DNA of 64,000 nt from Trogon surrucura (taxonomy: Eukaryota; Chordata; Aves; Trogoniformes; Trogonidae): the NCBI GenBank assembly GCA_020746105.1, contig CM036629.1, positions 69,501 through 133,500 on the forward strand, written 5' to 3'. Position numbers and translations under genes: made by a program. The notes under the pieces were generated by a model. That model was not told the origin of the DNA. It did not search any database and was given only the letters and a program-made list of their open reading frames with translations. Shown here piece after piece: positions 11,256-26,200 of the stretch. Positions within the stretch are counted from its first letter, which is position 1, and the number at the start of each line of letters is the position of its first letter.

Positions 11256-14200
11256 TCATGTGAAGTGCAGGTACTCCTTGGCATTCTTGACCCAACCTGA
11301 CAGGGCTTGGCTACGCAGGATTTTCCATGCTTCTTGGTAATTTAATGCAGCTTCCTTGTAGTCCCAGTAGGTTTCTAGAGTCTTCATCCTGACAGAAAAT
11401 GCACAACAAGGAAAACACTTATAATATCCTACTGGATCTAACGCCACGAAATTAAAAAAGTAGTCAAACATCTAAGAACACGATGATGCCCCATGAGTTC
11501 TTTCATGCTTTCTAGGGAAACTTGGAGAAGGCCAAGCTGTAAAGCTAGTGTATTGTCAGCATTCTCAGAAAAGGACGCAAAACAACTCCTCTACCATGCT
11601 TCATAGACACTTTCCAGCAACAGAATCGTCAGTGTTTGACTGTGTGACAATAGGTTACAGATAACTTCCATGACAGCAAAATTGCTGAAGCAAAGCAGAA
11701 AAGGTGGCTAGAGACAGGGGCTTTGAACTGGGTGGATGTAGTCTTGTTTTGCTAGAAGAATGGATACAACTGCTGTCTGAAAAGGGACAAGAACAAACAG
11801 GAAGGATTTTCTTTTCCAACACAAAATCATGGGGGAAGAGCGAGACAGAAAATATTTTTTATCTTTCCCCTAAAGCAAAAGAGACTCAGCAATTTCAGTG
11901 CTCCGTTCCCTTCCCTCATGCATCACCTGCTCCCCCCAATCTCAGCAGAACCATCGGTCACTCCACTGAGCACATTACACCATTGATTTTCAAAACAGGG
12001 AAATTCAGGTCTAGAGTATCTGAACACAAGTGCCTCTAAGACAATTTCATCAAGATTTTTTTTCCATTCCTTGCATTCCTTTCCCAGCCTGTTTTGTTTA
12101 CCTTTGCCAAACAGTCTGTCAGCCACATGTGGCACGTAACATTTAAACATTCAACTCAATATTAAGGGTCACATTCAACTCATCAAGGAAGAGGAAAAGC
12201 CAAACTGCTACTGAAACCCTAATCTAAAAAAAGATCTGAGAACTAATTTCCAGAGCAGGCTTTCACGCTCATAAGTAATACTGATCACCGCCACCACCCA
12301 CCTCCAGAAAAACCCCAAGAAACCCAAAAAACACCACAGCAGAGCATCAGAAGCTGTATTTCACATATTCAGCATTCTGCTGTAAACATATTGCTAGAAT
12401 GCTGTGACATGAATAACAAGTATCTACCATGCAGACCTTAGGGTTAGAACACGCAAGAGTGGAGAACCTGTCTCTGTCATTGCTGGGCACGGAAGATATA
12501 CGGTGTCTTACAAACCTGCCTGCATTCATCATAGCTAATGCCTTTTGCTTTCTCTCTTTTACACTAATCAAACTCTGTGAAACTCTGCTCCTAGCTGCTC
12601 TGCAAGGTTCCATGGAAGGGCCCACTGCAACTCTCTTCCACCTGGTCAGTGGAACAGCCACAGAACCCCATTATCTATGGTGGGTCATGGTTTAGGAGCA
12701 TCATTGAACAGGCGAAAGACCAACAACCATCTGCACAAGCAGCATTCAGGAAACAACACAGGTCTAAGAAGGGCCAACATCAACCCACTATAATCAGCTC
12801 CAAATGCCTAGCAGAGGCAAGCTCTTCCTCTCTCAGCTACTCCAGCATGTACCTCAGACATGGTACAAACCACCTGCACCTCCTCTTCCACCTCAAAACC
12901 ATGCTCTGGGGAGCAATATGCATGCTTACACTCAAGAGTGATGACTGATAGTGCAGTTCCTGCACTTAAAGTATGGCTAACATTTATTTAAGACTGTGAC
13001 CCTGCTCTTCTTCACTATAAATGCATCTAACAACTTTTATTTGTCCTTTGTCATAGAATAGCTAATATCAGATGCTGCTTACATCTTTAAAGCACAGCAA
13101 TTTGTATGTATGGGGTCATATTTAGGATGGTCAAAAGTCAAAAAAGAGTTATACAACACAGATTTTTGGACTGGTTCAATCTTGTTGAAGGTGAAACAAT
13201 TGTTTTCCTTGCATTTTCTAGAGAAGAACAGATATAGATAAAGTGGATATATCCCACCTGCCACTAAGCCAAGAGAAAGACTTCAATGCCCAGCTGTTCA
13301 TTTTTAACTTGCTAAATGTTTCTCTTTTTCTTGAGTCTGCCGGCAAATCAATGGCTCTTCAACTCACGTCTGACAGTCTGATGCATCTTCACTAAAATAC
13401 ATATGGGATTTTTCTAACCTAGGTTATCCCAATAGACCTTTGTTTGGAAACTGTTACAGTCGACAGTAAGGAAAATATAGCTAGCACAAAAGCAGGACAG
13501 ATAGTAAGAAGCAGCTCAGTATTTTCACCCCAGTGTAGCAGCTACAAGAACATAGGCAACTGCAGCCTCTTGGGGTCTCATTCCCCAAGCAGATATCATC
13601 ACTACAGGATTTAACAGTGGATGCAACGGGAAAGCTGCATTTTAAACAGACTCCTCAAAGTGCTGCCAAAATCAAACAGATTTATTTAACTCATTCTCAA
13701 CTTTGCATTAAACTTCTAAGAATTTTTCAACATATATACAGGAAAAAATGCTTTCAAATTCAAATTACAAGTGTCTAAAAACCTCACACGATGTGACTGT
13801 ATCTCAGCTTTGGTTGTGCCATTAGGGCTCTGAGCATTAGTAATAAAGAACCTGCAACTCTTTTTTTGGCAGAAGTGAACACTAGTTTGCTGCCTCAGGC
13901 AAAGTCCAGTACAATCACACAATCTCCAGCCTATCCCGGTCTGCCTGGCTACATTCCTTTTAAGTCTCCCTTTGCTATTTCAATCTTGCCCCTACTGGAC
14001 TGCATAAGAGAGGTACAGAGCGAATTCGATGGGTACATGCCAGAGATGTGAGAGGTGATCCACAGATTTCATTCTGAAAAGTATCACGCTCTTGGAAAAA
14101 GCCTTAGGCAAATCACCACTATGCCTGAAAACATCCATGTGCTCAGCCACGTGCAAAGCTGAGCGGAAATGGGCTGACAAGCAATACTTTCTTCTCAGCA

Positions 14201-17200
14201 AGAAGCCCTACCATTAACCCAGTATTTCCTTTCAAGCATTTACATTCAACCCATAATGTATTTTTGAGATTACAGACACATTGCACACGAAAAATGTTGA
14301 CATAAGCACAAGGCATGGGCCAAAACATTACTTGTATACCAAAAATACATCTAAGAGTGCAAAATCTCACATATCTTCAACATATAAAAACCTGTTGTGA
14401 ATCCATAATGACATGGAGCCAAAAAGCTGTATTTGTCCTGATTCTATTAGCATTTTCTTCAACGCTTCAGATAAATTGCAGTCACTGCTTTTTAAGTGAA
14501 AAGTAGGAAAAGGAAAATACTTCAAAAGGGAAAAAAAAATGGATAAGCTGACTGGTGAGCTAGCACCTTTACTGTATAAATAGTTTGTGAAGCCTAAAAA
14601 TGACGCCACATTTGCAAATCAGCTGGACTCTGTCAGGAGAAACCCAAACAAAAAGTGGTAGAGGACAAAAAAGTCAAAGGAAATTACAATGCCACTGGCA
14701 TTTAAAAAAGCCCTGAGGTGAAGTAACTTTATGTAAGCAGCACATGATCAGCACAATGAGTCACCTACCCATCAATGCACCAGCTCACACCATATTCTAA
14801 GAAAATTATGATAGCTAAATATATGAGGACAAACTCCCAAACAAAAGAGGCTAATAATTTTATATTTAGAACTGAATGAAGGAGAAAGTGTATCTCTACT
14901 TATAGAATCAGTTGAAACCATTTCAGCAATAGCATGGCTTATGTTAACACCTGAAATTTAAAATAGTTAGGAGACACTTCTACAGACACAGAAGTCAACT
15001 GCACTCTTTAATTCACAGAACTCAAAAGCAAGCAAGATCTAATAATTCAAGATCCAGGACTATCCCCATCAGCAGCCACAATCAGTCAAATCAGCTCAAC
15101 AGCTGGTATAATTGCATCCCAGAGCTGGTGATATCTGGAAATAAGTCCGAAATAAAATAAACCTTTAAAGGCAGTGGACTTGGAACCTTCCACATCTCTC
15201 AGAATCTCTAAGCCAAAGTGAGAGATAAGTTTCTGTATATACGAAATTATGCTCTGCTCTGTCATAGTTATTCAGGCTGAAATACCAGCAAATATGTAAT
15301 GCACGTAATGCAACGCCAGACAGGATGATTACCACAAGAAACTCCAGTCTGATAAACCAAACTCATTTCTAATAATGTAGAAGAAACCTCCAAGTATGGT
15401 TTCCTCAGACAAGTTTCTATTTGCTCTTTCCAGAAAGTCTCCATCTATGCAATACACGCATTGCAGAAAGAGACCTACACCCTACCTTGTCTTACTAGCT
15501 CTTACTCCATCACACACTCAGATGAAAAAAAAATTTAGCCTAGACTTTTCTGGAGGAAAAAAAAGTCTTTAAACACCAAGAAGATATCAATAACCCCATA
15601 GCAATTTTGGGATGGGGGTTCTGAATGCCACCACAGGTTCCGTGCTGCAGGCTGGTGATCTAACAGCTCACAACGTCGAAAAAGATAACTACTTCCTCCT
15701 CGCATCTCCCTCTTCACTCCTTCTTCCCCAGCTGTCCACTGCCACTTTCAGATGAGACCACTTTAACTCAGAAAAATCCCACCAAAACGTAGAGATTTCT
15801 GTCAAGGCAGCAGGCTGAAGAGGCTTACAGAGGTGTCCAACAGACACCAGATCTAGTGCAAGAGAAGGCTCCACTGATCAGGAAGAGAGTTTATGCTTTT
15901 GAAAAGCAGTAGGCCTCCACAAGAGATCAGTTGCCCCAAATTCTTACCCTAACTCTAAACAAAAGACCTGTAATTTCTTCTGTCTGTTATTAATATATGA
16001 GATGTGATAGCTATTTCTCCAAGGACGTGGTTAAGCGTGGTGCTCATAATACCAAGGTCCCGGGTTCGACTCCTGTTCGGTCCCCGTGTGTTGCCTGATC
16101 TAGTCGAGAGGTGGCGTCCCTGCCCATGACAGGGAGGTTGGATTAAATGATCACTAAGCTCCCTTCCAGCCTGGGCCATTCTATGATGATGATTCTAAAA
16201 AGACCAAAACCAGAGTCTTCCTAACCCACTAAGCATATCCATTTTTTCAGGAATAAAATCTTAACAATGAACTTATCTGAAGCGAGATTCATGAGCAGAT
16301 TCTGGTATCATTACACTATTCCTGAGTTTAAGAAAAATTCACTCTTCTGAACATAACAAAAGTGTCTTTACCGGAGAGTGTCTGGTAGATCCTCTTGTGG
16401 AATACTTGTCACCAGCTTTTGGAATGCATGGAAGAGCTCCACTTTACAGATCTTGGATCTGACAAAAATAGAGAAACGAGAAATTCTGATGGGAAAAAGA
16501 AATCAGAAATGCACTTCCTCTCAGTAGTGGTGACTCACAGTAGTACCTCCCAGCTGAACACTTTTCATAAAGAAAATTATGCTCACTTCTCAAAGAATGT
16601 AAAAATTTCTCCGCAATTTAACTTTTCCTGCCCATTCAAGTTGCCCACCTCACTTCTCCTTGTTATACTGACAAGGAGCTGCATTGCTCACATTGTCACA
16701 GCTAGCATTCAGTTTGCAGAGAACATTATAGTATCCCCACATCATTATCTGTGTAACTCTGCACTCTCATCAGCTCATAGCTACAGCAAAGTTGAGCCAG
16801 AAGTACTACTCCCAGAACTGACCAACCAAACACAGAACTCCAAATAAAAGAACCAGCAGAAATACCTGAAACAATGCTGTCCTTTTCACAGTGGTGACAA
16901 GGACACATTCAGCAACAGCTGCAGGGCTGTGTAGGTGTGGTACTTAGTTGCATGGTCTAGTGGTCGGCTAGGTTAATAGTTGGACTTGATCTTAAAGATC
17001 TTCTCCCACCTAAACAATTCTATGATCAAAAAAAACAGGTCAGTCAAAGTTTGAAAGATCTTTTGAAGATACCACAGGCATCTCAGTCAGCTTTAGGGCC
17101 TTCCTTAAGGAGACGGCAGCCAGAAGAGCTGTTTATAAAGCATGGTTGGTTTTGAAAGCACCAGCTATTTCTCTATTTAATTAAATTCTCTTTTTTACGT

Positions 17201-20200
17201 TTATCTTCACAAAGACTGATTCAGTTCTCCAACAGGCGTAAGCTCATTATCCAGAAGCACTGAAAAAAACCCACCAATCAAAAAAAACTTCCTGTTTTGC
17301 TAGGAAAAAAAGAGAGGAGGATCTCTCAACAAAAAAAATGTCAGCTAGCCGATGGCTCTAAAAGTTTTAGAGGTGATCCACAAATGTTACCTAACAAATT
17401 TAAGCATACTGAGAAAAAGCAGCTGGTTGGTTTGTTTGATCTTTCAAATGTCTTTGGAATACATTACATACCACATGTTGAAAACTAATATTCTACAGTG
17501 CACATAAAGCCTGTATCAAAGGACACACTAAGTCACCCAGGTCGCCTGAGTTAACAATACCCCAGACATCAACACTGGTCACAAACCACAAAGTTCCTAG
17601 TCCTCTTCTTTCCAGGGAAAATCTGGAAATAATAGGGTACAGAATCACAGAAGCGCTTTGGTTGGAAAAGATCTTTATCAAGTCCAAGCATTATCTAACT
17701 CTACCCAGCCCCCTTCTAAACCATGTCCCTGAGCACCACATCTAGATGGCTTTTAAACACATCCGAGGATGGTGATTCAACCGCTTCTCTGGGCAGCCTG
17801 TCCCAGTCTTTGACAACCCTTTCAGTGTGGAAGTTTTTCCTAACGTCTAACCTAATCCTTCCCCCGTGTAACTTGAGGCCATTTCCTTCTGTCCTATCGG
17901 TTCTAACTTGTGAGAAGACACCAACACCTACCTCTCTACAACCTCCTTTCAAGTAGTTTTAAAGAGCAATATAAGGTGTCCCCTAAGCCTCCTTTTCTCC
18001 AGACCAAGCAACCACAGTTCCCCATGCCACTCCACATAAGACTCATTCTCTAGACTCCTCGTCAGCTTTGTTGCTCTTTTCTGGACTCTCTCCAGCACTC
18101 TGAAGTAAACTTCAGTCAAGTCAGGTCTAACTTCAAGAAGCTCAGAATATGCAACCTGCAGGCGTAAGAGTGAATTATCTAGAAGCACTGTCTAAGCTCT
18201 ACTTATTTTATTCCCTACTGTTAAGATTACCTTCTTTCTTATGGAAAGCCTGGGAAAAATGAACAATATGACCATTGATAAATTGGTGGTATACGCAGAC
18301 AACTATAAGCAGACCCCTACCCTCAAGCCAAACTCACACAGACCAATAATTATTTTGTTCACCTCACCTAAACTGAAGAAACTTGTCTGCAGATGTTTAC
18401 AAGTAATTCCTCTCGACCACAAGGAAAACACATAACTGTTTCTTTAAACATTAAAAGTTGATAGAAGCCTACAATGTTTCTTAAAGAGCACAGGAAAGGT
18501 GGTATCTTTTGTGTTAGGAATCCGCTGTAAGCATTTCATAATGTTTTCAAACTCTTAAGGCAAAAAGTGACATTTCAAAGCAACACTTTTAACAACTATT
18601 CATGCAGGACAGCTGGCTTGATTCTTACAGAAAAAAAAAAACAAACCAACCTGCAAAAAGAGGCCCTGCAACATACTAATTTCCTTCACAGTCATCAATC
18701 CAAAAGATACAAAGCAGAATTCTGCTAACTTCACCAATACACTTTTAGCAAAAAGTTATCATAGCTCCCCATCACCATAATCTACAATGCTCTCTTTAAA
18801 TCAACAGGGGTGAAGAAACAGCATAAACTTGTCAACCCTCATTCAACTTCCATCATTCCAACTCCCCTTCTCTTCCTTACACACCCCTCGTGCCCTATCT
18901 TACCCCTTCTTCACCACTCCCTAGATTTCTTTTTGCTCTAGCAATGCACTACACATCACATGAGCCGACAGAGGCACGTATGCTAACAAAAAAGATGTAT
19001 ACATCCTTATATCCCAACATTCTCACACCTGCTCTGATGGGTCCCAATTCCCTTCTTTGTCGTTCCCTGCCGGACGCCATCGGAGGTGACATCCAGAGGT
19101 TCCTCAGGGACTGCACTCCAACTGATAGCTGTAGAAGAAAGGATTAAGGACAAGGGAGGTGCTGTCATGACAAAAGCGGAACTTAACAGTTCCTTTCATT
19201 CTATGTGTTCACATGACACCATGCTGCTTCCCAGAATAATTCAAACTAGGAAAAGGACCATGGTTCTCTAGGGCCAGGATTTCAGTACCTAAAAGGAGGT
19301 AAGTTCTATTTAATTAAAAAAAAAAAGGGGGGGAAAAAACCCCCAAACCAACACACACAGAGCTCTCATCTAAATTAGGTCCTTCAAAATTCCATGCTTT
19401 TAAATACTTGGGCTCCAGCCCTGCAATTCACCCCTTTTTAGGCGGAATTCTACTTTCCTTTGTGCATCCTGTCTGGACAAAGCATGAAGAAGTTTCAAAC
19501 TCAGACGGCTTACTTTCATATCAGGCTGTGACACGCTCCCCCAAACTACATGCACCGCTCTATGTTTTCTCTATTAATTGATTGTGTGCGATTACTTTGT
19601 GTATTGTATACTCCAAATAGTTGTCTCATGCTTAATAACTGACATACATGAAATATCTGTAGACTTTACTATTCTGTAGTCAAAAATCATTTGTTGTACC
19701 AACAATATCCTTCACCTCCATTCTGGCAACCTTATACCATCTTAAACTTCTTAATGCTGCAACTCTGCATATCATACCTTGTAGATTTATAAATAACCAG
19801 CAAAGTATCAGTAGCATCCTAAAAGAAACAGGACTGATGGATGTGCCCAATCTATCCCCTCATAGCCTAACAACAGTTCCTTTAGCTTCTACTGCCTTAA
19901 GGCAATTTTTGTTCCCTAAGTTCTCCCATTTCTCTGTGTGCAAAACAGCTGCATATCTCTAAAGAAAATTTCCACAGCTTCTCTCTTTCATGATACCACC
20001 ATGTTTCTTCCTGATACCTTCAAAATAGCTGAAATGTTCCTATCAAGCACATTTCAATACTCATTGCAACAGCCATCAATTTAGAGTTTATTCTGATTTT
20101 CATCCCTTCAAGAAAAAAATTAACCACGTATCATTCATGTATGCAAAAATGCATGATAAAGCATCATTCATCTTTATTTAACAGAATAACCCAAGTTACT

Positions 20201-23200
20201 GTATGGAAAGAAAGGCATGCACAGGAATTTAATCACAGTTGGTTTCAGATCTTTTTTGCTAAGTGAATTGGCACCATTTTTCAATGATGGATTTTGTTTC
20301 CTGTCTCACAGAATCAAAATCTTTTCCTTCCTGGCACCTGTAAGTAACTCCAATTTAATGAATCTGAATTCTATTAAAGAACCCTTTGTTTTCATTTTAT
20401 TTTATCATCAGCTTTATTGTAATAGAATAACTTCCAGTTCCAGTTAAGCCAGAAAAATACACGACAGCAGAGGGTAGACATTTCCAAGTTTAAAAAAACT
20501 GCTTAACCGTACACACACAGTGTCAGTTCCATCGTTTTTTCTGACAAACAAGACCATGTTGCTAAATCACAACGTGACTTGCATATTCAGTCATCACCAT
20601 GACAAAAAATGCGATGTCCAAAACCTCCACCAATTAAACCTTTACACTCTACTACTTCGTATTCTTTCTATGTTCATACATTTCTGGAGGAATTACAAGC
20701 ATAACTCGGCACGGCAAGTCTTCTGTTCATTATCAAGGACAATGCAAAACCGAAACAAGAAGTCTTTTGATATTTTTCTTATTCCTCTCAGAACTTTTGC
20801 TTTTGCTAGCTCTTTTTTTTTGTTTAGATTACAAATTCTTAGTGGCATCAACCGTTTATTCAGTCTGAAAACTCCCTACAGGTAACTAGAGGCTGAGCTG
20901 AGTACTATTAATTATTAACAATTAAGTTCTGGCCTGAAATTAATTGGCCTGAAATGTGCTTTAAGTCACACTCTGCCTCTAGCACTGGCAACGAATGAAG
21001 TTCCGTTTTAGGAAACCACCTAACTTCTGCTTGGACTTCTGCACACAGTTATGCAACTAACCTGAGTTAACTCACCTGCGCCACAGGGAACAAGTTTTGT
21101 TTTGCTGTTAGTTTGAAATTCCTGAATTGCTTGACGACTATGCTCAAATCGAAGATCTGATTGCACCAGCTTAACCTCCTGAGTGAGAAAACCATTCGGT
21201 AAAAACGAGATGTGCTGACACCTAAAGTGAACATGGAAAAATGCAAGTGATTTTAAGTCTGGTCTTCCCAAAGAAGCTAATTTTGTGGAAATTCAAAAAT
21301 ACGTTACTTTTACATTAAAACTGAATTGAACATGAGTTATATAAGAGGAACAGGAGGTTTGAGTGCATTTTTCCCTTCAAAATAGTATTTATTAAAAAAC
21401 AAAAGTCATATAGTTTAAGACCTTGTCAATCCTAGAAAACCTACAATGAATTGATTTTTAAAAAGGTTTTTAAAAAGGATGCATGGCTGTAGAGAAAAGG
21501 AGTTACTCAACAAAGTCAAACCTTTCAGATGAACTGGTCTAGTTGTCTCTTAATGGTTCTGCTCCCCAATTTCTTTCCCACTCTCTTTTCTTTCCCTCCA
21601 CTCTGCCCAGTTCCATTACTCTCCTCTAATGCTTGCAGACTCCTTTGTCACACTCAATCAACCTCCGAAGCAAGAAAAATAGCCACTTCCTGTCCTTTAG
21701 TTGCTGGGATAATTTTCATCAGTTCAAGGATCTGAGGAGCAAGAAAGTCACTGCACAGCAGATGACTTTCCTCATTTAGAAGCAGTACACTTCACCTCTC
21801 ACATAAATGTCTCTGAGGCTACAGGTTGTGTTATCAGAGCTCTACTACTCACAGCAGGCAGAAAAATGAAATCTTGTATGTAATTCAAAACAAAGAAACA
21901 GACAAATTTTTACCACCATGGAAATGCACACAAGCTTTGCCTTTCCAGCCTAACACCACTCCTAGTCTTTTTCCAGCTGACCAGTATGAGCTGTCACATG
22001 CTGGGTGTCCTGAACCACTTCAGTAGATCACAGAATGGCTGAGGTGGGAAGGGACCTCTGGAGTTCATCTGGTCCGACCCCTCCCTGTTCAGGCAGGGCC
22101 ACCTACAGCTGCCCAGCACCGTGTCCAGGTGGCTTCCGAGTATCAACAAGGTGGGAGACCCCACAACCTCTCCCAGCAACCACCACCAGTGTTCCCTCAC
22201 CCGCACAGTAAAGAAGCGTTTCCTGATCACAGAATCATAGAATGTTGAGGGTTGGAAGGGACCTCAAAAGATCATCTAATCTAATCTCCCTGCCAGAGCA
22301 GGATCACCTACAGTAGGTCATCACACAGGAACGTCTCCAGAGAAGGAGACTCCACAACCTCCCTGGGCAGCCTGTGCCAGGGCTCTGGAACCGTCACAGT
22401 AAAAAAGTTTTTTCTAGTATTTTTATGGAACCTCCTGTGTTCCAGCTTCCACCCATTGCCCCCTTGTCCTGTCATTGGACATCACTGAAAAGAGCCTGGC
22501 TCCGTCCTCCTGACACTCCCCCTGGACATATTTATAAACATGAATGAGGTCACCCCTCAGCCTCCTCTTCTCCAAGCTAAAGAGACTCAGATCCTTCAGC
22601 CCTTCTTCATAAGGGAGATGTTCCACTCCCTCCATCATCTTTGTGGCTGCGCTGGGCTCTTTCAAGCAGTTCCCTGTCCCTCTTGAGCTGAGAGGCCCAG
22701 AACTGGACACAATATACCACATGCGGCCTCACCAGAGCAGAGTAGAGGGGCAGGAGGACCTCTCTCGACCTACTTGCTACTCCCCTTCTAACACACCCCA
22801 GGATGCCATTGGCCTTCTTGGCCATGAGGGCACACTGCTGGCTCATGGTCACCCTGCTGTCCACTAGAACCCCCAAGGTCCCCTTCCCCTGTGCTGCTCT
22901 CCGGCAGGTCAGTCTCCAACCTATACTGGCACATGGGGTTATTCTTTCCCAAGTGCAAGACTGTACACTCGCCCTTGTTGAACTTCATTAGATTTCTCCC
23001 CGCCCAGCCCTCCAGTCTGTCTAAGTGTCTTGGAATGGCAGCACAGCCTTCTAGTGTGTCAACCACTTCTCCCAGCTTTGTGTCACCAGCAGACTTGCTG
23101 ACAACATTCTCTAATCCCTCATCCAGGTCATTGATGAATATATTGAACAGCACCGGCCCCAGCACTGACCCCCAAGGGGACTCCACTAGACAGAGGCCTC

Positions 23201-26200
23201 CAACTGGACTCTGCCCCATTGACTACAACTCTCTGACTTGTTCCCTTCAACCAGTTAGCAACCCACCTCACTACTTGGTCATCCAGACTACACTTCCTCA
23301 GTTTAGCTATGACGATACTGTGGGAGATGGTGTCCAATGCTTTACCGAGATCCAGACAGATCACATCCACTGTATGGCCACCATCCATCCACCTGGTTAT
23401 GTCTTCATAAAAGGTTATCAGGTTGGTCAAACATGACTTCCCTTCGGCAAAGTCATGCTGACTGCTCCTAATAACCTTCTTATCCTTGATATGCCCAGAG
23501 ACAGCACTAAGGATAAGTTGTTCCATCACCTTTCCAGGGATGGAGGTGAGGCTCATCAGTCTGTAGTTACCTGGGTCCTCCTTCTCGCCCCTTCTGAAGA
23601 CTGGAGTGACATTCACTTTCCTCCAGTCCTCAGGCACTTCACCTGTTGTCCATGACTTACCAAAGATGATGGAGAGTGGCCTAGCAATGACCTTCGCCAG
23701 CTCCCTCAGCACCCGTGGGTGCATCCCAGCAGGGCCCATGAATTTATGGATGTTTAAGCGTTCAAACTGATCCCTAACCCAGTCCTCCTCAACCAGGGCA
23801 AACTCCTCCTTTATCCTGACTTTCTCTGGGGCCTCAGGGGACTGAGGCTCCTGAGGACAATCACCAACAGTGTAGTCTGAGGCAAAGAAGGCATTCAGTA
23901 ACTCTGCCTTCTTTCTGTCCTCTGTCTCCAGGGCACTCACCCCATTCACCAGAGGGCCTACATTGCCTCTAGTGTTAGTTTTGTCAGCAATGTATTTGAA
24001 GAAGCCCTTTCTGTTGTCCTTGACCTCCCTCACAAGGTTTAATTCCAAGGAGACCTTAGCTTTTCTGATTGCCTCCCTACATCCTCTGGCAGCAGTCCTA
24101 TACTCCACCCAAGTGGCCAGCCTTCCTTCCATGATTTATATACTCTCTTTTTCCACTTGAGTTTGCCCATCAGATCACTGGTTAACCATGCAGGTCTCCT
24201 GGATCTCTTTCTTGATTTCCTACCTGTTTGGATGCAAGATCTTGAGCATGGAAGAAGTGGTCCTTGAATATTAACCAACTGTCTTGGGCCCCTTTACCTT
24301 CTAGTACCCTGTCCTATCGGGTTTCCCCTAGCAATTGTTTGAAGAGGCCAAAGTTGGGCCCGCTGAAGTCCAGAGTTGCGATCCTGCTTGGTATTCTGTT
24401 CCTACCGCACAAGATCCTGAACTCTACCATCTCATGGTCGCTGCAGCCAAGATTGCCCTCAACCTCCACTACTTAAACCAGACCTTCCTTGTTGGTGAGC
24501 ACAAGGTCCAGCAGCGCTCCTCTCCTGGTTGGCTCATCCATCATTTGCATCAAAAAGTTCTCATCGATGCACTGGAAGAACCTCCTGGACTGCAAATGGC
24601 TGGCTGTGCAGGCCTTCCAGCAAATATCTGGGTAGTTGAAAACCCCCATGCGAGCCAGGGCCTGGGATTGAGAGGCTGCTGTCAGCTGCCTGTAAAAGGC
24701 CTCATCAACTTTCTCCTCCTGATCAGGTGGTCTGTAACAGACACCCATCACAGTATCACCTAAGCTAGCCTGCCCCTTAATTCTTACCCACAAACTCTCG
24801 ACTTGCTCCTCATCCACCCCGAATAGATCTAGATACATTCCAGTTGCTCTCTCACCTAAAGAGCAACTCCCCCATCTCGCCTTGTTGGCCTGTCTTTCCT
24901 AAAAAGGACAGAGCCATCAAGGCCCACATTCCAGTTATGTGAGTTGTCCCACCACATCTCAGTAATTGCAATGAGATCGTAGCTCTTCAACTGCACCCAG
25001 ATTTCTAGCTCACTCTGCTTATTCCCCATGCTTCTTGCATTGGTATATAGACACTTTAGAGACTTAATTGAGGAGAATCTGTTACCATTGCTTGTGCTGT
25101 ACATGTTGCAGTGGATGCACTAGAGCTGGGTCATTGTTTTCACCCCTAACCCTGCGATACTTCTTCTGGCTCGTCTGTAGCGAGCCTGGTTTTATCCCCT
25201 TCCCCCTCTGAACGCAGTTCATTGCCCAAGCCGCAGGCATTCATATAAAGGCATTTGAGTTGGGCCTCTGACTAAGTACCTGGAGCCCCTGATGAAGTAC
25301 AGTTGTACTTCATCTGCGCTAATGTTTCTGCTTCTGGTGTTACTATGCCTATCCCAGGGTCATCTACATTTGATCCAGCTACAACCCCTTCCCCCTTCAC
25401 ATCTAATTTAAAGATGTTCAGAGGGAACCTCCTCCAATGCTCAGAGGGAACCTCCTGTGCTTCAGTTTGTGCCTGTTGCCTCTGGCCCTGTTGCTGGGAA
25501 CCACTCAAAACAGCCCGGCTCCACTTTCTTTGAACAAACTGACAATTAGCACCAACAGAAATGAGCGTTGGAAAGTCATGAGTTCATGTCAATCGGGTTG
25601 CCAAACAACCTAAAAGTAAACCTCGATGTATTCCATCACTTCACAGCAATTTCTGCCTTATGTCTAGAATTCAATTTCCATGGGCCACAAAGCACACCTG
25701 AAGGCACAGCATACAGTCAAAAATTTTGAACAGCAGTTTTCAGAAACCTCTAAAGAGAAAAGACTGGCAATACAATTTTGGAATTTTACATAGGATGTAG
25801 TTACATGAGTATGCAAGAACCCAAATATTAACCTCCTGGAAAATTTTAACTTTGGATCCAAGCTTCAGAAGAGAGCAAAAAGTGAATTGTTTTCACTACA
25901 ATTCCCTTCAAAACAACTTAGAAAAACTGCATCTTTTACTAGATGGAAAGAAAGTCTGAAAGCAGGGTCTAAAGCAAAAGCTTTAGAAATTCTTCTTATT
26001 AGTTCTTATTAGAACTCATTTAAGGCTAAGTTATAAAAGGTTTGTAAGGACAACAGTAGGACACCGTTTCCATAGTGCAAAACTCTGCCTATGCATTCAT
26101 TTGGAGTCATTTCAGCCAGAATGCCTTTAGCATGGACAGATTTATGAGCTTTGTAATTTAATTTTGGGAATGGTCCTGCAAGAAATAAAAGCCGCTTTTG

